This document shows, piece by piece, positions 44,901 through 55,838 of a stretch of DNA of 64,000 nucleotides. Source of the DNA: Patagioenas fasciata (taxonomy: Eukaryota > Chordata > Aves > Columbiformes > Columbidae); assembly GCF_037038585.1 (NCBI RefSeq), contig NC_092560.1, positions 85,173,549-85,237,548 on the forward strand. Direction: 5' to 3'. The translations under genes were made by a program, and so were the position numbers. Under the pieces are notes generated by a model. It was given only the letters and a program-made list of their open reading frames with translations, was not told the DNA's origin and ran no database searches. How positions within the stretch are numbered: position 1 is the stretch's first letter; each line of letters begins with the position of its first letter.

Positions 44901-46418
44901 GAGCTGCTTCCGAGAATGAACTGCGTGTAAAAAAAAGGGAAAAAAAAGGAAAAAAAGAAAAAACCTTTGTATTTCTAGTGAGAACCAAAGAGGCTACCTC
45001 ACTGACCTTCCCATTGCTGATTTTAATCGTCTCGATGATACCAAAGATACCAAAGATTGCTTTCTCTGTGCGGTCTGCATCTTGCTTGTGCTCGTTTCCA
45101 GTCCCGTCCTGTCCCAGACAGACCCTGAGACACCCACCGTGGAGCCACCAGTCCCGGTGACATTCACCCCGTGTCCCCTCTGCCAGTCCTGGTGACATTC
45201 ACCCCCTGTCCCCTTTGCCAGTCCTGGTGACATTCTGTGTCCCCTCTGCCAGTCCTGGTGACATTCACCCCCTGTCCCCTTTGCCAGTCCTGGTGACATT
45301 CACCCCGTGTCCCTCTGCCAGTCCTGGTGACATTCTGTGTCCCCTCTGCCAGTCCTGGTGACATTCACCCCGTGTCCCTCTGCCAGTCCCGGTGACGTTC
45401 CGTGTCCCCTCTCGCGTCCCTCCCCACACAGACCCGATGGAGCGTTTGTGTCGAGCGGGGCCGCTCGGGCCCCCAGCCGCTCCCCCAGTGTTTTGGTGGT
45501 GTTTGCAATGACAGTTTTCATTCAAACATCAGCTACTTGTCTTTCTCAAGTCGGCGATGAAACAAAGCAACATTGGGCTCCGTTAGTGTCGCGTTCCTTA
45601 GCGATGACTCAAAAGTTGGTTGTTTGTCTTGGGGAGCTAGTGGTGCCCTGCAGCGTTTGTGTCCTTTAGCCCCCGTTATCCCGTTTATCCTCCTGAACCC
45701 CCCGGTCACCCCTGCTGCCCCTCCTGCGCCTTCCCAGGCCTGGCCCACCCTGAGCTCAGCTCTTCTTCAGTCCCGCGGCAGAACACGCAGCGCGGCTCTG
45801 GGCAGCTGTGAAACAGGGAAAGAAAAGCCCGGTTCAGGTTTCAGGCGCGTGCTTGGGGCTGAGCCGAGAAGCTGGTTTAGAAAGCCTGCGACACCTGCAT
45901 GTGACGCCGCCTCGGGCAGGTGAGCCCAGCCCGGGGACGGGACGTGGGATGACGGGCCCGTCCCCGAGAACAGCGGCACCAGCAGCTCCACGCAAACGCT
46001 CCGCTGCGGTCAACGCTGCCTTTTCGTTTCTATTTCTCCTTGGGTTTAAGTCTGTATTGGAAAAGATAGGGACTTGACAAGTGTGCTTTTTATACCTAGA
46101 TATATATATTCCTTCACTAAGAAGCTATAAGAATTCTCAGGATGCCTTCTGGGCGTGGAGGAGACGGCGTGTCCCCGCGGGGAGCCGTGTCCCCCGCTGG
46201 CAGCTCCCGCGGCCCCATCTGCGACACCGCCACGGGACGAGTGCCTTGCTTGAACCAAAGCAGCGACTTTGCCAGTCTACACCTCTCTGTGCTTTTTATT
46301 GATTCTTCCTGTGAATACCTCAGCCTCACCTGGGCCGCCGGGCCGCACCGGTGGCGTTTTGTACTGTGGTGCTTTGCAACGCAGCCCTGCAAGGCACAGA
46401 ACTCCTGATATACCAAAG
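41929..46418 (+). promoter_or_regulatory. ONECUT2: Cluster of nine miR-9 seed matches
   Basis: ACCAAAG (complement of the miR-9 seed) occurs at 41929, 42168, 42501, 43744, 44984, 45040, 45049, 46254 and 46412. The first seven are followed by A, giving full 8-mer ACCAAAGA sites. The chance expectation for a 7-mer over 4.5 kb is about 0.3. miR-9 repression of Onecut2 is known in mammals. The sites at 45040 and 45049 are too close to be used together. Confidence 0.8.
45148..45413 (+). repeat. Minisatellite, 35-bp unit with 26-bp variants
   Basis: About 8 copies containing CCAGTCCTGGTGACATTC and GTGTCCCCTCTG; shorter units lack the CACCCCG segment. Confidence 0.92.
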
Positions 46419-46431
46419 GTTCTTCTCCTCC

Positions 46432-46481
46432 GCCTCCTCCTCCTCCTCCTCCTCCTCCTCCTCCTCCTCCTCCTCCTCATC
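46432..46481 (+). repeat. (TCC)n microsatellite
   Basis: About 16 TCC/CTC triplets with one interruption near the left end, in the probable 3' UTR. The minus strand is a GA-rich run that gives false poly-Glu and poly-Arg ORFs. Confidence 0.93.
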
Positions 46482-46689
46482 TGCTCTTCCTCTCCTCTCT
46501 CCTTCTTCCCTTTCTCCTTGGTTCCAAAGCTTTAATATAAAACTGGGCATGTTGGCAACGCAGACCGTGCAATCCCTTACCGAATTTTCTCAGATATACC
46601 TCATAGAGAATAGTTGTTTAGAGTAATGTTATTATAGCGTATGTAATAAATTATTCACTGTTTCTTTTTGGTAACTGTGATTTAAAAGA

Positions 46690-46695
46690 AATAAA
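46690..46695 (+). terminator. ONECUT2: Polyadenylation signal AATAAA (alternative, proximal)
   Basis: AATAAA in an AT-rich stretch followed by T-rich sequence. It would give a 5.9-kb 3' UTR that retains all nine miR-9 sites. Confidence 0.4.
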
Positions 46696-47911
46696 AAGCT
46701 TTATACGTTTTAGGTTGTGCTTTTGTAATAGATGGAAAAGGTGCGCTTAAAGATGTACGTCAGTCTTTCTTCCCGCTGGGACTTTTGTTTAGTAAGGATT
46801 GGGGAAAAGTTGCAGAATGAGCCCAAAGTTTACAGTTTCCTATTTTGCTGAAGAAACAATCTGTGTTCATTTGCTCTGTTGGAAAAAAAGGAAAAAAGAA
46901 GAAAAAAAAAAGAAAAAAGTATTATTTTCTACATTTGTGCTACTTGGTCTGAACAGCTAATTGTTCTGTGTGACGGTGTAGTATTATAATTAGCAACTGC
47001 CAGTCAGCGCTACCATTTGTATGCATGAGGCAAAACCTTGGCAGTGTGATGCATCGTGGTTCTTAATGGCAACGTCTGTTTTTGGGTTTGAGAGCAGGCC
47101 TTTTGGTTCGGTGGCCTCTGTTCGTGCATGAGCCTGTTGCCGGTCAGCAGCCGCGGCGCGCGGTTCCGCCTCCCGCGGGCCCGTCCCCGTAGGAGCTGGG
47201 GTTCAGATCGGGTCTCGTCTCCCCGTGTTTCAACACAGACTCAGATTGGATTCCAGTTAAATTGAACTGTGGTTTAGGAGAAGCCCGGCCCCGCCGATCG
47301 GGTCCTGCTCGGTCCCTGCACGCACGGAGCCAACTCTGTGTTCTCTGCCAGCGCGGGACCTGCTTTGGCTTTATGGCAGCGCCGGGGCCAGGCGGATTAA
47401 CGTGCTTTGTGCCCCTTTCGTTTGTCCCTGTGTCACTGAGCCCCAGTTTACAGCACTGCAAATGGTCTTTTACCCCTGGGCCCAGGTTCTGCCGAGGCCC
47501 TGAGCGCACCGGCCACAGAGCCAAACCAACCGCTGAACACGCGCGGTGGGGACGGCGGCGCCGGAGCCGCAGGCTGCTGACCTGGCATCTGAGGCAACGT
47601 CGGTAGTGGTTATATTGTCTGTCATTAAGGGTATATTAGAGATGTGCTTTCATTAGTGCAAAGAACATGTTTTATTTGGCCTTATACAGTAGATTGTGAA
47701 AATGAAAGCTTTGTAATATAGTCTGTTTATTTTTGTTTCTTATTTATCTGCCAAAGACCATAACGGATACGAGGATTTTAAATAGTTTGGGTTTTTTTGT
47801 AAGACAGTTAATGATTGTAATAGTGTTTAATCTTCCAGAAAGCTTTATATGTTCTTCCGCAATAAGCAGACTCAGTATTGTTTCGGAAGCCTCACTGGGC
47901 GAGCAGAGCCC

Positions 47912-48198
47912 GGTGGTGACACCATGGTGACACCGACACGTGGTGGTGGTGACACGGACACGTGGTGGTGGTGACACTGACACGCGGTGGTGGTGACACT
48001 GACACGTGGTGGTGGTGACACTGACACGCGGTGGTGGTGACACCGACACACGGTGATGGTGACACGGACACGTAGTGGTGGTGACACTGACACGCGGTGG
48101 TGGTGACACCGACACACGGTGGTGGTGACAGTGACACGTGGTGTTGGTGACACGGACACGCGGTGGTGGTGACAGTGACACGTGGTGTTGGTGACACC
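47912..48198 (+). repeat. Minisatellite, 22-bp unit, about 13 copies
   Basis: Unit GTGGTGACACNGACACG plus TGGTG or CGGTG. Close to the end of the probable ONECUT2 transcript. Confidence 0.93.
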
Positions 48199-48411
48199 CA
48201 CGCCTCTCAGCCCGAAGGCCACGCGGGCGCGTGAGACGGTGGCAATGCCGGTCACTGCTGTGGCCAGCAGTAGATGGTCCAGCTTGCTAAAATTTGCCAA
48301 GGTACTTGTATTATGAAATTTAAGGTATATTTTATTATGTCATTTTATGTCATTTTTTAACTCTGTGGAAGGTGATATGTTGAACCGCGTGTAAGCTGAG
48401 TTTTTCAGACA

Positions 48412-48417
48412 AATAAA
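48412..48417 (+). terminator. ONECUT2: Polyadenylation signal AATAAA, ONECUT2
   Basis: AATAAA in an AT-rich context with T-rich sequence downstream (TTATTTTATC, GGTTTTTAC). Confidence 0.5.
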
Positions 48418-48577
48418 GTAGCTAAAGAGTGAATGTTATTTTATCATTAAAGGGTTTTTACTCAATGATTTGTGCCAATAGATGTCCTTTATCTTAATGA
48501 CGAGTATTACATTGCTTTCAGATTTTTATTTATAGCTATTGATGTAAACCCCCCCCACATATTATTTGCCAAAATTC

Positions 48578-48583
48578 AATAAA
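48578..48583 (+). terminator. ONECUT2: Polyadenylation signal AATAAA, distal ONECUT2
   Basis: Last AATAAA before the 20-bp minisatellite, with a GT/T-rich element (GTTGCTGGTTTCTTTT) about 40 nt downstream. Best candidate for the distal end. Confidence 0.5.
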
Positions 48584-48700
48584 GGAGGAAAACAACGCTT
48601 CTGCTTCCTTGTGCGATGAAAAGTTGCTGGTTTCTTTTCCAGGTGCCTTTCTGGGGCCCTGTGGCTCGGCATGGGCCAGGGCGACGGGACCTGCACTCGG

Positions 48701-49870
48701 AGCGCCGTGTCCCCCGGGCCAGCGCCGTGTCCCCTGGGCCAACACCGTGTCCCCCCCGCCAGCACCATGTCCCCCCAGCCAGCCCCGTGTCCCCTGGGCC
48801 AACACCATGTCCCCTGGGCCAGCGCCGTGTCCCCTGGGCCAGCACCATGTCCCCCCGGCCAGCGCCGTGTCCCCTGGGCCAACACCATGTCCCCTGGGCC
48901 AGCGCCGTGTCCCCGAGGCCAGCACCGTGTCCGCCAGGCCAGCACCGTGTCCCCCCGGCCAGCACCGTGTCCCCGAGGCCAGCACCGTGTCCCCCAGGCC
49001 AGCACCATGTCCCCCCGGCCAGCACCGTGTCCCCGAGGCCAGCACCGTGTCCCCCAGGCCAGCACCATGTCCCCCCGGCCAGCACCGTGTCCCCGAGGCC
49101 AGCACCGTGTCCCCCAGGCCAGCACCGTGTCCCCGAGGCCAGCACCATGTCCCCCAGGTCAGCACCGTGTCCCCGAGGCCAGCACTGTGTCCCCCAGGCC
49201 AGCACCATGTCCCCCAGGCCAGCACCGTGTCCCCGAGGCCAGCACCGTGTCCCCCAGGCCAGCACCATGTCCCCCAGGCCAGCACCGTGTCCCCGAGGCC
49301 AGCACCATGTCCCCCAGGCCAGCACCGTGTCCCCCAGGCCAGCACCGTGTCCCCGAGGCCAGCACCATGTCCCCCAGGCCAGCACCGTGTCCCCCAGGCC
49401 AGCACCATGTCCCCCAGGCCAGCACCGTGTCCCCGAGGCCAGCACCGTGTCCCCCAGGCCAGCACCATGTCCCCCAGGCCAGCACCGTGTCCCCGAGGCC
49501 AGCACCATGTCCCCCAGGCCAGCACCGTGTCCCCCAGGCCAGCACCGTGTCCCCGAGGCCAGCACCATGTCCCCCAGGCCAGCACCGTGTCCCCCAGGCC
49601 AGCACCGTGTCCCCGAGGCCAGCACTGTGTCCCCCATGCCAGCACCACGTCCCCCCGGCCAGCGCTGTGTCCCCTGGGCCAGCACCGTGTCCCCGAGGCC
49701 AGCACCATGTCCCCGAGGCCAGCACTGTGTCCCCCATGCCAGCACCATGTCCCCCAGGCCAGCACCGTGTCCCCCAGGCCAGCACCGTGTCCCCCAGGCC
49801 AGCACTGTGTCCCCCATGCCAGCACCATGTCCCCCAGGCCAGCACCGTGTCCCCCGGGCCAGCACCGTGT
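48701..49870 (+). repeat. Minisatellite, 20-bp unit, 58.5 copies, no indels
   Basis: Unit AGCACCGTGTCCCCCAGGCC with position-specific variants (CACC/GCGCC, GTGT/ATGT, CCAGG/CGAGG/CTGGG). Every unit over 1170 bp keeps the exact 20-bp phase. Some 60-bp triplets repeat identically (for example 48961-49020 and 49021-49080), showing three-unit higher-order duplication. Three units equal 60 bp, so ORFs of 440-460 codons on both strands are artefacts. Confidence 0.97.
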
Positions 49871-50320
49871 GCCGTGCACAGCGCAGCCCTGGCACTGGCA
49901 CCGCCGGAAAGGCACCGTGGGCTCGTTATCTTCAATCTAACCTCAGCACCGATTTGTAACCTTGGGGTTAATGAAATCACAGAAGAACTCATTTTCACGC
50001 TCATTCTCTCCATATCCCTCGCTCGACACTGAGCCACGTTCTGCCATTAATTAGGTTTACGCTGCTTCATTTAACTTTGCTGGGTGGCCAGCGGTGCAAA
50101 TGAAAGCAGAGCGGCCTCCCCAGCGGTTTGTGCCAAAGAGCCCAAGCGCGGCCGCTCGTGTCTCCACGCCACCTGCACCCGGGGACACCCAGTCCTGCTG
50201 CCGCTGGATGGGGACCTGATCAGAGCCACGACACCGACACCGAGGGGTGCAGCCCTGGGCGGGTCGTTTCCACCTCACTGTGGGGTCTCCCTGGGGAACG
50301 CGTTTCCCGGGCACTGAGCA

Positions 50321-50417
50321 GGGGCACATCTGGAGGAGGAACCGGGACACATCTGGAGGAGGAACCGGGGCACATCTGGAGGAGGAACCGGGGCACATCT
50401 GGAGGAGGAACTGGGGC
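50321..50417 (+). repeat. Tandem repeat, 23-bp unit, about 4 copies
   Basis: Unit GGGGCACATCTGGAGGAGGA plus ACC, nearly identical copies. Confidence 0.93.
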
Positions 50418-50564
50418 CGTTTCATCGCGGTGACAAAAAGCTGAGGGGTGACGCGGGGCGGGATTTGGTGGCTTTCCCAGGGCTGGGCTGTGACTCCCAC
50501 GCCCGGGTCCAGGACGGACTGTGTGTCCTGAGGCGAGGGGACCAAATGCATTACAGAAACCTCA

Positions 50565-50641
50565 GTTTTGTCACCAGTATTAAAAGACCAGATGATCCTT
50601 AAGGTCCCTCCCAACCCAAAGCATTCTCTGATTTTATGATA
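50565..50641 (+). mobile_element. CR1 LINE 3' tail fragment
   Basis: AGATGATCCTTAAGGTCCCT followed by CCCAACCCAAAGCATTCT and TGATTTTATGAT matches the conserved CR1 3' end, plus orientation. Only the last ~75 bp remain. Confidence 0.75.
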
Positions 50642-52682
50642 TTTTGATTTTAGCACATGTGTCACAGAGAAGCTTCAGTCAAACACCGGAGAGGAAAAAG
50701 CCACTAGTGCTGGGCTGGGTGGGCCGGGCAGCGGAGGCAGCCAGTGTCAGCGCACACGGAGCAGGAAACGCGGGATCAGCTCTGCCCACCGCCAGATGGG
50801 CTGCTGGAAAAATGCCTTTCAGCCTCTGCACATATAAAACCTCTGCGAGTGACTCCAGGGTCCACCGGAGAAAGGCATAATGGCAGGAAGCCATAATATA
50901 TTAAAACAGTAGATTAAAACAAACAAGAACACTTTGGATCATATTACACATCACTTTCCTCACGCCTGACAACAGAAGAAATCAAAGGCAGTAAAAGACA
51001 ATCGTAGACCATAATGGCCTAATAACTCTGTGATAAAAGTGCTTGTGGGAGTTGGCTGTGAGGAGGCAGCAGGCGCTGGGCCCCGGCCCCACGGCAGCCG
51101 GGGGCTCGCTCGCCGCGGCAGAGATGGCGGCGGGTGGTGTTCCCGCGGTACGGATTGTCCTTAGAGTGGCAGGAGAAGGGTGACGGGGGGCTCTGCGTTC
51201 TGCACTGCAGCTCCCGGGGAGGAAACCCAGCCCCGTGGCTCACCTGCGCTGCACCCACGGCTGACCCCAACACCACACCCGCCCCGGCCCCTCTGACCCT
51301 CCAGAGCCCTCCTGGCGCCGCACGAGGCGCCGCGGCCCCGGCGGAGGGTTTGGCAGAGGCCGCGGTTTGCAGCGGTTTCCCCGGCGCTGCGCCCTGCGAG
51401 CCGCGGTGATGCTCCCGGCCCTGCCGGCGCGTTTCTGCTCCCGCCGCTGTGTCGGGCTTTCCTCGCCACCGGGGAGTGTGGATGTGTCCTCACGTGCATT
51501 TCTGAGAGCCCTGGGAAACCGCGCCATAAATCAGCAGGAGGTAATGCCGCCCTTTAGGACTTCGTGGAAACGTGCTTCGACATCAAGGCAATGAGACAGG
51601 CTTGACTTCCAACTCCGCATCGCGGGTCTGGTCACACCTGTCACACCTGTTGCTGCTCCACCATGCGCTGCAAAATGCAGCGGGATGTCCCTGTCCCCAT
51701 CCCGGTGACATGTGGCTCCTTTTCCTGCCCCGTGAGCAACACGATCGCGGGCACCGTCCCCTCCTCGGGGGACGGGCAGTGACAGCTCCTGCGCTGCCTC
51801 CCCAGGCTGTGGCCCCTGACCGCGGCCTTTGGGGCGCAGGTGTGAGCGGCAGCTGCTCCCCACACGGCCCCGGGGGATACCAGGCCATCCATCTCGGAGC
51901 CGATCCATCTCCGTGCAGTCACGTAAAGGATGCTGCTCAGCCAGGCCAGGGCATGCAGATTAACCTTGGCGGGCACTTACTGATGAGCACAAATTCAGCA
52001 GGAAAACACAAGGCAGAGTTTTAGATCTGGTCCAGATCTGCAAACCCCAGTGCTCCCCATGCGAGGTGGAATGTGCCTGTGATGGCTTGAATTCCTTGCC
52101 CACGGCTGGGGCAGAAGGTGCGGGGGAACACGCGGCGGGTTTTGGGGGTGTCGAGGGGCCGTATGGGCTGACACCCCCGTTTCCTCCTGCAGTGCGGGCT
52201 CTGCCCCCACACCTGCTGCCCATCAGCACCTCGTTAGTGCGGGGTCAACTTCCTGCCCCTCCCTGTGCTGGTGGGGTCTGTGTGGAGGGGTTGATCTCTC
52301 TGGGCTCAGCTCAGCTCTCCTCTCTCCTGGTCCTGGGAGCAGAGTTGGGGACAAATCCTGCTGGATTTTGCTGGGATGGGCACTGGGGGCGAGTCAGGTT
52401 CCCCTTGTGTGCCAGGAGAAGAGTGTTCTCCTGCCTCTGGGTGCCGGGGGCAGCCCAGCTCACTGTGGCTCCCCTGCAAGCAGCATCCCCTGGAGTTCAG
52501 CCTCTCTGGGGAGTCTTACACCTCAACAGTTGCACCTGGATAACCTCTCTCTGTCTTTAGGCACCCAAAGGTGAAAATGTGTCCCCAGGAGAGCAACCTG
52601 GGTGGCGAGTGAGTTGAAATTGCCACTTGCCTGGGTGTTTGCCCCCGAGAAGTGTGTCTGTGGGGCTGGGAGGTTGCAGCAG

Positions 52683-52955
52683 GGCAGGGACTTTTTCTCC
52701 CAAGTAACAAGTGACATGATAAGAGGAAATGGCCTCAAGTTGTGCCAGGGGAGGTTTAAATATTGAATATCAGGAAACATTTATTCCCATAAAGTGTTGT
52801 TGGGCACTGGAACAGGCTGCCTAGGGGAGTGGTGGAGTCCCCATCCCTGGAGGGGCTGGACAAACACAGCGATGAGGTTCTCAGGGACACGGGGCAGTGC
52901 CAGCGTGAGATTAACGTCTGGACTCGATGATCTTGAGGGTCTTCTACACCCAAGC
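52683..52955 (+). mobile_element. CR1 LINE 3' fragment (A)
   Basis: Contains successive CR1 3' landmarks: GAGGAAATGGCCTCAAGTTG, TGCCAGGGGAGGTTTA, TGGAACAGGCTGCC, CCATCCCTGGAGGGG and GACTCGATGATCTTGAGGGT. 5'-truncated, plus orientation, no reverse transcriptase domain. Confidence 0.88.
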
Positions 52956-53056
52956 TGACTCTGAGACCCCTGTCCTGGCTCCACCTGACTCACAGCGCCT
53001 GGAGCGGCAGAACCACCGTGGGCTCCGCTGCGAACAGACGGGTGAGTGCGGGCATT

Positions 53057-53210
53057 GGGTGGTGCTGCTGGGCCCTGCGGAGGGGACGGCGGAGCCTCCA
53101 GAGCCATCGCGTGTTGGAGTGAGAGCTGGCGTTGGGTGGTGCTGCTGGGCCCTGCGGGGGATACGGCGGAGCCTCTGGAGCCATCGCGTGCTGGGCGAGG
53201 CGGGGTTGCA
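53057..53210 (+). repeat. 77-bp direct duplication between two CR1 fragments
   Basis: GGGTGGTGCTGCTGGGCCCT begins at 53057 and again at 53134; the copies differ at several positions. Two copies only. Confidence 0.85.
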
Positions 53211-53387
53211 GGCACCTGCGTGTGCGTCGTGAGGCTCTGTGTCATGGTTGCTAGAGAAGGATGATGCTAGCGTCCTCCCAGGGTGGCTCTGGGATGGATT
53301 TTTTGGTGCAGCGAGCTTGGAGGAGCCAGTTTGTGGTGGGGCCAGTGCTGCCGTGAGCAGGCAGGCGTTATTAAGTATCTCCTGGTG

Positions 53388-53640
53388 CCATTGTGACCTC
53401 AAGTTGCGCCAGGAAAGGTTCACATTGGGTATTAGGAACAATTTCTTCCCCAAAGGGCTGTGGGGCATTGGAACAGGCTGCCCAGGGCAGTGCTGGAGTC
53501 ACCATCCCTGGAGGGGTTGAAAATACACAGAGATGTGGTTCTCAGGGACAGGGGCTAGTTCTAGATTCAGGTTAAGGTTGGACTTGATCTTGAGAGTCTC
53601 TCCCAACCAAAATGGTTTATGATCTGTGATTAAGTGCTCT
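53388..53640 (+). mobile_element. CR1 LINE 3' fragment (B)
   Basis: Same landmarks as fragment A: CTCAAGTTGCGCCAGGAAAG, TTAGGAACAATTTCTTCCCC, TGGAACAGGCTGCCCAGGG, CCATCCCTGGAGGGG and TTGGACTTGATCTTGAGAGT, ending near AACCAAAATGGTTTATGAT. Same orientation as A, about 430 bp apart. Confidence 0.9.
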
Positions 53641-54960
53641 CCTGTTGGGCTTGGTTTGGTTTTGTTGCCTCTGCTGATGCTTGTGGGTCTCTGCAGGTCC
53701 AGCAGAGCCGGGTTTGCTGTGCGCGGCAGCTCTGGTGCCCAGTCCTCGCTCCACAGTGGGTGGCACGGGGATCGCGAGAGGTGCAGACATGGGAACCGCG
53801 TGATCCCGGCGCCTCGGGGGTGTGGTGGGCACGACCCTGGTGGTAACCGGGGTCTCCGAGCAGTTGGCTCCATGTTCACAGGAGTTCAGGGGGTGTTTGG
53901 AGCAGGGGCTGTGAAAACCTGGGTGTTCCCCAGCGGTGCAGAGGAAGCCGCTCCCTGTGCTGGGTGCTCTGCGCCTGCGCAGGAGCCGCTTAGCTTTAGG
54001 TTGGGACTAGAAAGAGGGACAGGTGTATTATTATTTCCCCTTTTCCGCTGAGACAAAGCACACAAATGGATATAATCCAGTGGATATAATCTCTGGGTTC
54101 TGGGCCCGGAGCTGCAGGTGGGTGCCCCCCCTTCCCCATCACACAGGGGGTTCCAGCCCTAAATGGGATCGAACGTGGTGATCCCAGAGCCAGGGAGTGG
54201 AGTCTCAGGATGGGGGTGTTGTGCAGGACCCCCACCAGGCCGAGCTTAAGGTGTGAGCTGGACCGGGGGGACAAGGCTTGACTCAGGATGTGCCAACAGG
54301 CACATGGGGACGGTGGTGACAGCTCATGTTACACGGCAGTGGTGACAGCTCATGTTATATGGCAGTGGTGACAGCTCATGTTATATGGCAGTGGTGACAG
54401 CGAGTGACTGACAGCCCTGCCACCAGCCCAGCACTGCTGTGACAGCCCGGGCAGAGGGCGGTAGGAGGGAGCTGGAACCAGAGCAGGGTCTGAGCTGGAA
54501 CCAGGATCAGGTGCACAGGCCGAGTGCTGAAATCCAGACCGCGGGCTGCAGCTGAAATCCAAACCATAGGGCTGGAGTTGGAGCAAAGATGCTGGGGCTG
54601 AAAAATCACTGAAACTGCTACTGGGCAGACAGGGACAGAAATCAAATGTGTGTGTGTGGGAGAACTGTTCTGGTCGTTGTTTCTGTGGTTTTCTACCAGG
54701 CATGGAGGTTACTGAGGTTCCACCTGTAACTTCCTAAAGGGCGAGCGAGCTGATGCTTCCACATTAGAGATACCTTTGGGTTCCAATAAACAGGGCCCTT
54801 CACTCCCCATCACCTGCCCCATCAGTCTGGTACCCAGAGCTCGCTAAGGATCAGCTCAAGTGTGCGACCCTCAGCACTGCTCTAGAAAACTATCAGCAAA
54901 GCGCCTGATTTTTAACGTGAGAAATAAGCTGCCTGGAGACTGCTGGTAACTGGGTAAACT
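53641..54960. other. Intergenic, no gene
   Basis: Mixed sequence with a three-copy 26-bp repeat at 54312-54402. A plus-strand AATAAA at 54786 has no evident gene to end. Confidence 0.4.
54312..54402 (+). repeat. Tandem repeat, 26-bp unit, about 3.5 copies
   Basis: GTGGTGACAGCTCATGTTA units, near identical. Confidence 0.92.
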
Positions 54961-54982
54961 TACAAAATTCAAGTGCAAGTCT

Positions 54983-54988
54983 TTTATT
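54983..54988 (-). terminator. FECH: Polyadenylation signal (minus strand), distal FECH candidate
   Basis: TTTATT on plus = AATAAA on minus, in the context GGTGAATAAAAGACTTGCAC. It would give a 3.9-kb 3' UTR. Confidence 0.4.
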
Positions 54989-55772
54989 CACCATCTCTTG
55001 AGCCTGTTTGTACAGAAAGCCCAAAAACCCCTTTTCACAGAAAGCACAGCTCAGTTGTTTCTTTAAAAAAATTTAATTGAAATCCGTCTTTATGGCAAAC
55101 GATACACAGTAAGATTATACAAATTGTTTGCGTTACATTAAGTGGAAGTCCTTGTTCAATCTGAAATGCATATGTTGGGCTAAACACAAGTATTTGTATA
55201 CATCTGGCATTAGAAAATAAAAGGGACTTTTCTCTCTCTTGCAGCTGACACTTCGCGTTGATTTCCAGCTCTCCGGGTGTGACAGAAAGGGAGAATAAGG
55301 TGAGCTTCTTGATATTCCCAGAAGCAGCGCAGTCCCGTGGAACCCGGCTGGGAGAGCCTCATGTCCAGGGGAGCAGCTCACCCGGACACCCCCACAGCCC
55401 CGCTTTGGGAAGGGATCGTGTTTCTCAAACAGTCGCTAATGTGGGACTTGAGTCAGGAGAAGAGCCTGATCGTGAGCACATGCTGCACATCATCCCACCT
55501 GCAAACCCCTTCCTCGCCAGCCCTCTCCTCGGGACACCAGGGCTGTTCTGTCGGGGCGTCTGTGAACGATGAACACTCGCAAATGACACAAAGTACCACA
55601 CAAGGAGTGCAATTAGTAATGAAAGCAATCAAACGAGATGACTGTGGGAGGACGAGCGTGTCCCGCTGCCAACACTCAGCGCCCAGCCCCGCTCAGCCCG
55701 CGGCCGGCCCGTCGGTAGCACCAGACACGGCACACAGGCCACCCGCAGCGGGGCCGGGACCACGATCTCCCA

Positions 55773-55838
55773 GCGCAGCGGCGACACGTCCCCAGCGCAG
55801 CGGCGACACGTCCCCAGCGCAGCGGCGACACGTCCCCA
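55773..55838 (+). repeat. Tandem repeat, 22-bp unit, 3 copies
   Basis: GCGCAGCGGCGACACGTCCC units with CCA linkers; copies identical. Confidence 0.93.

Larger units (their letters stand above)
40784..48600 (+). other. ONECUT2: Probable long ONECUT2 3' UTR
   Basis: Mammalian ONECUT2 has an unusually long 3' UTR. Here the ~7.8 kb after the stop is mostly AT-rich, without other genes, and ends in polyadenylation signals at 48412-48417 and 48578-48583. Nine miR-9 seed matches lie between 41929 and 46418, supporting transcription of this interval as one UTR. It also contains tandem repeats (40798, 45148, 46432, 47912) and two CpG-rich blocks (about 41985-42125 and 43760-44045). Its exact end is inferred. 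Confidence 0.6.
49871..52682. other. Intergenic ONECUT2-FECH, no gene
   Basis: No coding exon recognised. Contains a small 23-bp repeat, a CR1 tail and a CpG-rich patch (about 51060-51440) without a gene start. 50640-51010 is AT-rich. Confidence 0.45.

Noticed and set aside
46326-46550. Poly-Glu and poly-Arg ORFs on the minus strand
   Set aside because: Generated by the (TCC)n microsatellite.
48536-50037. ORFs of 290-459 codons on both strands
   Set aside because: Frames through the 20-bp minisatellite; 60-bp periodicity keeps them open.
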